In this document: positions 8,197-14,772 of the stretch, in pieces
Layout of the letters: each line of letters opens with the position of its first letter
Position numbering within the stretch: position 1 is the first letter of the stretch
Made by a program: the position numbers and the translations under genes
Origin: Sedimentisphaerales bacterium
GTDB taxonomy: Bacteria > Planctomycetota > Phycisphaerae > Sedimentisphaerales > Anaerobacaceae
Direction of reading: 5' to 3'
Assembly (NCBI GenBank): GCA_030603595.1
Contig: JAUVXL010000001.1
Span: 1 to 59,901 of the forward strand
DNA: 59,901 nt
The notes under the pieces: model-generated
Told to the model about the DNA's origin: nothing
Databases searched by the model: none
Seen by the model: the letters and a program-made list of their open reading frames with translations, nothing else

Positions 8197-8622
8197 TCAT
8201 ACACTTAAGTCCAGGCCGAGCTGTTTTAGTGCTTCGCGGACTTGGGTTCGCACCTGTTGGGCCAATTCGACGGCAGCGGCTGCTTCCGGCTCAGTGACTT
8301 CTTCGTCCTCGCCGGGATAACGCGCGGTGATGGCATAGAGAGTCAACTGGTCTGCGTCTTGTAATCCTTCAGGCCAATCGGCGTGTTCGCCGCACAATTC
8401 CAGGAGGATGGATATGTTGTGCGTATAGGGGAAATCGACGCCCCAATACACGAGAAAGCTCTTCAAATACTTTTCCGCACATTGCTGGGCATGGTAAGCC
8501 ACGAGACGATATGGGCAATCCTCAACGTATTCCATCGCTGCAGTGGCAAGGCGCATATCCTCGTCGGCACGGATAAGCCATTGTCTAACCTTATCCAGTA
8601 CCGGTTGATCGGGCGTTTTCAT
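8197..8622 (-). CDS. HEPN domain protein, toxin partner of the MNT nucleotidyltransferase
   Basis: A 141-residue HEPN protein. RLVAYHAQQCAEKYLKSFLV contains the R-x4-H signature of HEPN ribonucleases (R-LVAY-H). The C-terminal tail is acidic and alanine-rich. The ATG at 8622 follows GAAGGA on the minus strand and matches the family start. The frame is open further upstream, but only as overlap with the neighbour. It begins 32 nt inside the 3' end of the MNT gene, so the two are translationally coupled. In characterised HEPN-MNT pairs the MNT protein AMPylates HEPN on a tyrosine in an Rx4HxY motif. Here the residues after His are Ala-Gln, so that Tyr site is absent at this position. Confidence 0.88.
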   Translation of the reverse strand: MKTPDQPVLDKVRQWLIRADEDMRLATAAMEYVEDCPYRLVAYHAQQCAEKYLKSFLVYWGVDFPYTHNISILLELCGEHADWPEGLQDADQLTLYAITARYPGEDEEVTEPEAAAAVELAQQVRTQVREALKQLGLDLSV

Positions 8623-8926
8623 ACAGTACTTTTCCTTCCTTCCAGGCCGGTCTTGCGATTGTGCCGGGGATGTGGCGGTTGCGCTCATACTCTTCGGGTG
8701 TCAGGATGACTATGTCTCGCGCCAGGTTCAGGCCGCGCAAGGCCCTGTCCATTTCGAGCATTAGGTGACGGCGTTTCCCCTCGAACGAACAGATCACGAG
8801 GATGTCAACGTCGCTTCGGTCGTCGGCTGTTCCTCTGGCCTGCGAGCCGAAAAGTATTATTCGGTCGGGGCCGAAGCCATCGACCAGCCGTTCCTTGACC
8901 TTGAGTAATGTTTCACTACTTACCAT
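8591..8926 (-). CDS. MNT-type nucleotidyltransferase, antitoxin partner of HEPN
   Basis: A 111-residue minimal nucleotidyltransferase. ILFGSQARGTADDRSDVDILVI carries the GSxARG and SDxD motifs that bind nucleotide and metal. A further Asp lies in the RDIVIL strand. The start at 8926 follows AAAAAGG. In HEPN-MNT systems this protein is the antitoxin, working by AMPylating the HEPN RNase. It is transcribed before HEPN and overlaps it by 32 nt. Its convergent neighbour is the Doc module, and mutS lies behind it on the same strand, 52 bp upstream. Confidence 0.9.
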   Translation of the reverse strand: MVSSETLLKVKERLVDGFGPDRIILFGSQARGTADDRSDVDILVICSFEGKRRHLMLEMDRALRGLNLARDIVILTPEEYERNRHIPGTIARPAWKEGKVLYENARSTGTG

Positions 8927-8978
8927 GGTTAGCCTTTTTCTCTCGGCTAATTATACAGAAAAAATGAGCATATTACAA

Positions 8979-11603
8979 TCATTGCTCGTCGATTTCATTT
9001 TTTATCTGATTCAGCAGGTTTATGGCTTCGATTGGTGTGAGGTTATTGACGTCTGTTGATGCAAGCTTATCGAGGACGGATTTGTGTTTTTGTACGAATA
9101 GGGAGTCTTTGTCCGGCTGCTTTGTTTTGTGCTTGGCTAAGTGTTCGCCCGTGGCTTCTTTTTGGAATGTTGCTTCTAATTCTTCCAAGATTTCTTTCGA
9201 GCGGTCGAGGATTGATTTTGGCACGCCGGCCAGTTTTGCTACGTGGATTCCGTAGCTCTTGTCGGTTCCGCCGGGGAGGATTCTGTGGAGGAAGACTACC
9301 TCGTCCATCCATTCGCGGACGGCGACGTTGCAGTTTTTGACATTCTTGAACAGCTCGCTCAATTCCGTAAGCTCGTGGTAATGCGTGGCGAAGAGGGTGC
9401 GGCACTTGATATTGTTTGCGATGTGCTCGGTGATTGCCCAGGCTAAGGACAGGCCGTCGTATGTGCTGGTGCCCCGGCCTACCTCGTCGAGGATTACCAG
9501 CGATTTGGCTGTGGCGTTGTTGATGATATTGGCGGTCTCGGTCATCTCGACCATAAACGTCGATTGGCCGCGGACCAGCTCATCGGAGGCGCCGACACGC
9601 GTAAATATCCTATCGACCAGACCTATCTCGGCGTCCTTGGCCGGGATGAACGAGCCTGTCTGCGCCATCAGCACAAGCAGGGCGGCCTGGCGGATATACG
9701 TGCTCTTCCCGCTCATATTCGGCCCTGTAATAACCACGACATCGCCGCCGCGATTGCCAAGCTCGACGTCGTTGGACACGAATTCCGCCCCCAGCATCTC
9801 GCCCAGGACCGGGTGCTTGCCTTCGTTGATAATAAGCTCGCCCCCGCTCGTCATCTTCGGGCGGACGTAATTGCGACGTTTGGCGACGTATGCCAGGGCC
9901 GCTAAGCAATCGCACTTAGCCAGCGTATCGGCGAGCGCCTGCAGACGGCCGACGTACTCGGCCACCCGGCTGCGGAGATCCTCGAAAAGCCGAAGCTCGA
10001 TGTCGAGGGCCTTCTCCTCGGCGCCGAGCACCTGCGTCTCGTATTCCTTGAGCCTCTCGGTGATATACCGCTCGGCGTTCTTAATGGTCTGCTTGCGGAC
10101 GTAGTCGCCCGGAACCTTCCCCGCAGAGGCGTGAGAGACCTCGATATAATAGCCGAAGACCTTGTTGAAGCCGATCCTGAGATTCGCGATGCCGGTCCGC
10201 TGCGATTGCTCTTTTTGGTAGTTCTGCAAAAAGCTCTGGCCGTCCTTCGAGATCGAGCGCAGGGAATCGAGCTTCTCATCGAACCCGGTCCTGATAACGC
10301 CGCCGTCGCGAAGGTGCGTCGGGCTGCTCGGATCGATAGCCGATTCGAGCAGCTCAGCCAATTCGTCCATACTGTCGCACCCCTTCGCCAATTGCCCAAG
10401 CAGCTCGGCGTCGAACTCCTGCAGAGTATCTCGCAGCCCCGGTATCTGCCGTAATGTTGCCGCCAGCGCCAGCAGGTCGCGCGGCGACGCCCGGAACGTG
10501 CTGATCCGCGCCGCGATTCGCTCGGTGTCGGATATATTCGAGAGCAGCTTGCGGATATTAGCCAGGCCGCTCTCGGCGTTCTTCAATTCCTCGATGGCGT
10601 CCTGCCGCTGCTCTATGGCGGCCAGATCGCACAACGGCATGCACAGCCAGCCGCCAAACATTCGCCCGCCCATACCGGTCAGCGTCTCGTCGAGCGATTC
10701 GAGCAGCGAGCCTTTCCTGCTCTCGGTCCGGATGGTTCGCAGGATTTCGAGGCTTCGCAGGGTGGTCGGGTCGATTTGCAGGAAGTCGCGTCGCTCGATT
10801 TTTCGCAGGCTGCGGATGTGGCCAAGCGTTGTTTTCTGGGTTTCGTTCAGGTATTCGATAATAGCCCCGGCCGGCGGGATAAGGCCGTCGTCGCCGTCGT
10901 CGATGCCGAAGCCTTCGAGCGTGGCGGTGTCGAAGTGCTTGAGCAGCCGCTGCTTAGCCTGATACGGGTCGAAGTACCAGGAGGGACGCTCTGTTACGAT
11001 GGCGTTGGTCAATTGCGTGATGTCCTTGGTGAGCTTCTTCGTCTCGGCCTCGAACAGCTCGCCTCGCCGGTCGGCAATTAGACATTCAGCCGGCGAAAGA
11101 CGCAGCAATTCGTCGAGCAGCTTGTCCTCGCTTAGCTGCTGGGCGAAAAAATGGCCCGTGGATATGTCCACCCAGCTAAGAGCCGCGGCGCCTTTATTGC
11201 CCAGGCCGACCGCGCAGAGAAAATTGTCCTCTTTGGCTTCGAGCAGCATATCGTCGGTAAGCGTGCCGGGCGTAATAATCCGAACCACATCGCGCTTGAC
11301 GACGCCTTTGGCGGTCTTAGGGTCCTCGACCTGCTCGCAAACAGCCACGCGATAACCCGCCTGGATCATTTTCTTTAGATAGCCGTCGATAGCATGATAG
11401 GGCACGCCGGCCAGAGGCGTCTTCTTGCCCTTATCACGACTGGTCAGCGTAAGCCCGCAGACCTTCGAGCAGATCTTGGCGTCCTCATAAAACGTCTCGT
11501 AGAAATCGCCCATCCGAAAAAAGAGGATACAGTCCGGGTGCTGCTGCTTAAACGCATGAAACTGCTTCATAGCAGGCGTTAATTTTTCACTTATCGCGGC
11601 CAT
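8979..11603 (-). CDS. mutS: DNA mismatch repair protein MutS
   Basis: An 874-residue MutS. The N-terminal mismatch-binding domain holds the FxE motif in MGDFYETF (about residue 32). The ATPase has Walker A GPNMSGKST (about 627), Walker B LVILDEVGRGTSTYDG, and the GTDKSYGIHVAKLAG block. The C-terminal tail includes the short helices used for tetramer formation. Length and motifs are typical of MutS1, so the gene appears functional. No mutL is in the window. The promoter overlaps the gene start so closely that the mRNA may lack a leader. Confidence 0.98.
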   Translation of the reverse strand: MAAISEKLTPAMKQFHAFKQQHPDCILFFRMGDFYETFYEDAKICSKVCGLTLTSRDKGKKTPLAGVPYHAIDGYLKKMIQAGYRVAVCEQVEDPKTAKGVVKRDVVRIITPGTLTDDMLLEAKEDNFLCAVGLGNKGAAALSWVDISTGHFFAQQLSEDKLLDELLRLSPAECLIADRRGELFEAETKKLTKDITQLTNAIVTERPSWYFDPYQAKQRLLKHFDTATLEGFGIDDGDDGLIPPAGAIIEYLNETQKTTLGHIRSLRKIERRDFLQIDPTTLRSLEILRTIRTESRKGSLLESLDETLTGMGGRMFGGWLCMPLCDLAAIEQRQDAIEELKNAESGLANIRKLLSNISDTERIAARISTFRASPRDLLALAATLRQIPGLRDTLQEFDAELLGQLAKGCDSMDELAELLESAIDPSSPTHLRDGGVIRTGFDEKLDSLRSISKDGQSFLQNYQKEQSQRTGIANLRIGFNKVFGYYIEVSHASAGKVPGDYVRKQTIKNAERYITERLKEYETQVLGAEEKALDIELRLFEDLRSRVAEYVGRLQALADTLAKCDCLAALAYVAKRRNYVRPKMTSGGELIINEGKHPVLGEMLGAEFVSNDVELGNRGGDVVVITGPNMSGKSTYIRQAALLVLMAQTGSFIPAKDAEIGLVDRIFTRVGASDELVRGQSTFMVEMTETANIINNATAKSLVILDEVGRGTSTYDGLSLAWAITEHIANNIKCRTLFATHYHELTELSELFKNVKNCNVAVREWMDEVVFLHRILPGGTDKSYGIHVAKLAGVPKSILDRSKEILEELEATFQKEATGEHLAKHKTKQPDKDSLFVQKHKSVLDKLASTDVNNLTPIEAINLLNQIKNEIDEQ

Positions 11604-11639
11604 ACTGCCAGATTATACACTCAACCGACCATTTAACAA
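11604..11639 (-). promoter_or_regulatory. mutS promoter, possibly giving a leaderless mRNA
   Basis: On the minus strand TATAAT occupies 11617-11612, with TTGTTA (11639-11634) upstream at 16-bp spacing. Only 8 nt separate the -10 box from the mutS ATG at 11603. Transcription would begin 0-3 nt before the start codon. No Shine-Dalgarno lies between. Confidence 0.55.
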
Positions 11640-11697
11640 GCCAAACAGACCTGGAGTCTGAAATTTTCGGTATGGAAAGCTTCGGCCACGATTTATC

Positions 11698-11726
11698 TTG
11701 ACGAACTATCTACTTTAATGTATAAT
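11698..11726 (+). promoter_or_regulatory. hicBA promoter
   Basis: TTGACG at 11698-11703 and TATAAT at 11721-11726 are spaced by 17 bp, a near-consensus sigma-70 promoter about 60 bp before hicB. It diverges from the mutS promoter, and the two are less than 60 bp apart. Confidence 0.75.
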
Positions 11727-11785
11727 TTGAACATATATTGCAGCAGTATGAAGAAGAACGGTAGCTAATAAAAAAGGGTAGTACG

Positions 11786-11977
11786 ATGGAAACGAAAAAA
11801 TATGTATACTGGCAAGAAGATAATATGTGGATTGGATATCTGGAGGAATATCCGGATTATATGACACAGGGTGAAACAATTGAGCAGCTAAAAGAGAATC
11901 TAAGAGACATATATTCTGAATTGATCAGTGGTGCGATCCCACGTGTTCGTAAAGTTGCTGTGCTGGAAATATCGTGA
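11786..11977 (+). CDS. hicB: HicB family antitoxin
   Basis: A 63-residue HicB-like protein with the typical partial RNase-H-like fold. YVYWQEDNMWIGYLEEYPDY and the following TQGETIEQLKENLRD are characteristic of short HicB antitoxins lacking a DNA-binding tail. The ATG at 11786 follows AAAGGG. Its TGA stop overlaps the GTG start of hicA (GTGA). The base composition is clearly A/T-richer than the neighbours, suggesting recent acquisition. Since its toxin partner carries a stop codon, it may now be a relic. Confidence 0.85.
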   Translation: METKKYVYWQEDNMWIGYLEEYPDYMTQGETIEQLKENLRDIYSELISGAIPRVRKVAVLEIS

Positions 11978-12156
11978 AAAGAAGAGATTTAATAAAGAAG
12001 TTGGAAGAAACAGGCTGTGTGCTCATTAGGCATGGCGCCAGGCACGACTGGTATCAGAATCCCGGAACCAAAGTTTCATAACCAATTCCAAGGCATAAAG
12101 AGATAAAAGACATTCTTGCCAAGCATATCATCAAAACGCTAAAAGATAATGCTTAG
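11974..12156 (+). pseudogene. hicA: HicA toxin gene inactivated by a nonsense codon
   Basis: The frame from GTG 11974 encodes MKRRDLIKKLEETGCVLIRH followed by GARHDWYQNPGTKVS, the HicA double-stranded-RNA-binding fold with its catalytic His region. It then meets TAA at 12079-12081. The same frame continues PIPRHKEIKDILAKHIIKTL to a TAG at 12154-12156. Related HicA proteins usually have Gln at the interrupted position (QPxPRH), so a single CAA-to-TAA change explains the break. The toxin is predicted inactive unless the codon is suppressed. A sequencing or assembly error is the main alternative. Confidence 0.85.
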
Positions 12157-12275
12157 CTTTAGGCTCATAAAGCGGAATAGCCCCTATAGTACAACATTAT
12201 GTTCGAGAGATTTCGCAGTTTTGGCAGGGGGGGCGGGATCTGCACGTCATTTATTCTTCACCATCCATGCATTTT

Positions 12276-12292
12276 GGTGGGCACAGCCCACC
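12276..12292. repeat. Hairpin between hicA and the MnmE-like gene
   Basis: GGTGGGC-ACA-GCCCACC is a perfect 7-bp inverted repeat. It lies between the 3' ends of the convergent hicA and MnmE-like genes. It may serve as a bidirectional terminator or belong to a dispersed repeat. The surrounding 12157-12391 shows nothing else. Confidence 0.55.
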
Positions 12293-12391
12293 CTGCATTT
12301 GGCCATTTACAGTGCTCCCAGTTGAAATTGTCCGTTCGTTCGCGGGCAAGCAACTTTAGAACAACAACTTAAACTCAATCGCGCGAATTTA

Positions 12392-13570
12392 TTACCCTGA
12401 AGGGTATAACAACTCTGATATGATCGAGCCGGCCCGCTGTTTGGATTTGGCGGCTGTTAGTTGTCTCAGAAGGTCTTGCTGGCGGGGGGTGAAGGCGACG
12501 GTGGTTTCCGTGTTGATTTCGGCGACACCGGCCATTTGGAGGATTTCTTTTTTGAGGTTTTCGACGCCGGCGCCTGATTTGGCGCATATTTGCACTGTTT
12601 TGCTCAGACTGTCGGGCAATTGGGCAACGGCGAATTTGGCGGGCAAATCGGATTTGTTCAGGACCGTCAGGACTTTCCTGGCCACGACTCTCTCAAGAAG
12701 CGTTTTGTTAAGCTGCTCAGCGGTTCGGCTGTTGTCCAAGACGAGCAGGATAAGCTCAGCCTCGGTTAGAATCCGGGCCGTTGTCTCCTGGGCGGCTTTC
12801 TCGACGGTTTCGCCGGAGCTTGCCGCGAGTTGTTCGTCCAGGCCGGCGGTATCGATCAGCGTTACGCATAGCGGACCTATCCGGCATTGTGCCGAGACCC
12901 AATCGCGTGTCGTACCCTCGATATCGGTAACAATCGCCTTCTGTCGCCCGGCCAGGCGGTTCAACAGCGTGCTCTTGCCGCTATTGGGCGGGCCTGCCAA
13001 GACAATCGTACAGCCGGCGATAATTAGCTTGGCCGGGCGGCTGTCTGCGAGTATCTGCTCGGCCTCGGCTGCAATTCTGTCGAGAGATGTTGTCTCTGCA
13101 TTTTTCAGCCATTCCGATGCGTCCTCGGTCAGGCCAGCGTCGATTTGATTGGCGATTATCTTCGTGCCTGCGAGCGTCTTTGCATTCAACTGGGCCAGCT
13201 TGGCTTCGATTGCGATTGTATTGAGAGATCCCTCTTCGGTGAGGATTCTGATCAGAAGCGCTTCGGCACTGATAAGGTCGGCGCCGTGGTTTGCGAGCAT
13301 TTCCATTATCATCTCGACGATGAGCGGATTGCCGTGGCAGTGTATCGCAAGAGTCTGCGGCCCTTCACAGCCGATTATCACCTGGTCGATGTTTCTTTCG
13401 CCATCGACAATCGTGCCGAGCAGGATTTTGCCGGTCTTGAATTCCGCGCACTTCGACCCCGCCGGTTTGAATATCTCCGCCAAGACGACCTGCGCGGCAC
13501 CACCGAAGACCTGAACGGTGGCAATCGCCCCGGTCCCCTTGCCCGTCATTACTGCAGCGTAAAGAGCCAT
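12392..13570 (-). CDS. MnmE/TrmE-like tRNA modification GTPase lacking the C-terminal Cys motif
   Basis: A 392-residue TrmE-family GTPase, about 60 shorter than typical MnmE. The N-terminal folate-binding-type domain is present but the usual DTIAAIATP start is not. The G domain is intact: G1 GPPNSGKST (about residue 193), G2 TDIEGTTRD, G3 DTAGL, G4 NKSD. The C terminus ends SIISELLYPSG, and the (F)CIGK motif needed for wobble-uridine chemistry is missing. No continuation in another frame was found, so this looks like a natural variant rather than a frameshift. MnmE works with MnmG on U34 of tRNA; whether this protein can do so is uncertain. It is 3 bp downstream of coaX and probably co-transcribed. 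Confidence 0.82.
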   Translation of the reverse strand: MALYAAVMTGKGTGAIATVQVFGGAAQVVLAEIFKPAGSKCAEFKTGKILLGTIVDGERNIDQVIIGCEGPQTLAIHCHGNPLIVEMIMEMLANHGADLISAEALLIRILTEEGSLNTIAIEAKLAQLNAKTLAGTKIIANQIDAGLTEDASEWLKNAETTSLDRIAAEAEQILADSRPAKLIIAGCTIVLAGPPNSGKSTLLNRLAGRQKAIVTDIEGTTRDWVSAQCRIGPLCVTLIDTAGLDEQLAASSGETVEKAAQETTARILTEAELILLVLDNSRTAEQLNKTLLERVVARKVLTVLNKSDLPAKFAVAQLPDSLSKTVQICAKSGAGVENLKKEILQMAGVAEINTETTVAFTPRQQDLLRQLTAAKSKQRAGSIISELLYPSG

Positions 13571-13573
13571 AGG

Positions 13574-14371
13574 TCAAACCGAGTTCGCCGCTTTCTGTTC
13601 GACATATTTCTGATAGGCCAGGACGATGCCCTTTATAACGAGGTTGGGCACGTAGTTGTCTATGAAGCCGCAATCATCGGCTATGACCTTTGCGGCTGCG
13701 CCTGTGATGACGGTTTGGGGCCATTTGCCGATTTCTTCTGCATAGCGTCTGATGATCTCCTGGAGTGCACCGATGGCGGAGTAGTATATCCCGCAGTTGA
13801 TAGCGTCGGCTGTGTTCTTGCCGTAAGGGGCGGCGGGTTTGGTGACTTTGACTTCGGGAAGCTGGGCGGTATTGTCTTTGAGGGCCTTAGCGCTGATTTC
13901 GAGGCCCGGACAAATAACACCGCCTCGGAAGATGCCGTTCTCATCGACCAGATCGACAGTTACAGCCGTGCCGAAATCCACAACGACGATCGCATCTTCG
14001 ACGACGGCATACGCCGCGGCGGTCGATACGATCCTATCGACGCCGACCTTATCGGGTTCATCGACCCACGTGCTTATCGGCAGCGGTATGTCTTTGCCGA
14101 TGAGGTAGGGCTTTTCGTCGAGTTCGCTCTTAGCGATATCCTCAACGAGTTTTGTCCAGACCGGTTTCACGCTGCTGACGACGATTACGCCGTCCCGCTT
14201 GCCTTCTCTCGAGCTTTGGGAAACGGGAATCTGCTCCCAAGCCGACTTGACCGAGCGAGCCAGCTTCGCCCGCGACTTGCCTGGAATCGATTCAATGAGC
14301 TTTTCCTCGTCGTCGAGAAAAAGCCCTACACCGATATTCGTATTGCCGATATCTACTGCAATAATGTTCAT
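13574..14371 (-). CDS. coaX: Type III pantothenate kinase
   Basis: A 265-residue CoaX, catalysing ATP-dependent phosphorylation of pantothenate, the first step of coenzyme A synthesis. The start NIIAVDIGNTNIGVG holds the ASKHA-fold phosphate-1 motif DxGNT. DKVGVDRIVSTAAAY contains the catalytic-Asp region GxDR, VVDFGTAVTVD is the second phosphate-binding motif, and GGVICPGLEIS follows. The ATG at 14371 follows GGAG. A longer frame to 14428 has no family similarity. The MnmE-like gene begins 3 bp downstream. A long antisense open frame through this gene is only its shadow. Confidence 0.95.
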   Translation of the reverse strand: MNIIAVDIGNTNIGVGLFLDDEEKLIESIPGKSRAKLARSVKSAWEQIPVSQSSREGKRDGVIVVSSVKPVWTKLVEDIAKSELDEKPYLIGKDIPLPISTWVDEPDKVGVDRIVSTAAAYAVVEDAIVVVDFGTAVTVDLVDENGIFRGGVICPGLEISAKALKDNTAQLPEVKVTKPAAPYGKNTADAINCGIYYSAIGALQEIIRRYAEEIGKWPQTVITGAAAKVIADDCGFIDNYVPNLVIKGIVLAYQKYVEQKAANSV

Positions 14372-14402
14372 ACTACTCCATTTCGCAAGTTTCGCGCCCA
14401 CC

Positions 14403-14469
14403 CCGTCATTCCGACCGAGCCTCCCCACACCGTCATTCCGACCGAGCGAAGCGAGCGGAGGAATCTATT
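14403..14469. repeat. Short direct repeats with CGTCATTCCGACCGAGC
   Basis: CCGTCATTCCGACCGAGC occurs at 14403-14420 and 14430-14447. The second copy continues GAAGCGAGCGGAGGAATCT, a common type of dispersed intergenic repeat in bacterial genomes. It lies just upstream of coaX. Confidence 0.6.
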
Positions 14470-14772
14470 CAAACACTCAAATTCCATTTTCCCTGTAGTC
14501 GTCCCATTTATGAAACGACCTAATAGGTTCGCATCCCGTGAAGCGAGAAGCGCATTTCACACTCTTGTAACGTATTGCATCGAAAATGTCAATACGCGTC
14601 CATTGCGAGGTGAAAAACCGCAAGCCGGTGAGTTTTGTTTGCTCCTGGGCCTCTATTCCCAAAGCCCGATAGAACTCCGTGCATCTCGTATCCTCCCATC
14701 CGGCATATTACTCGACTTCTTTGTGTGTCCAATTTGCACTTGCAATGAAAGTGCGGAGAATTCCGGTGCCTT
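14470..14772. other. Intergenic region, nothing recognised
   Basis: About 300 bp between the coaX upstream repeats and the 3' end of the large ECF-linked gene. No conserved coding sequence, hairpin with T-tract or RNA gene was recognised on either strand. Confidence 0.5.
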
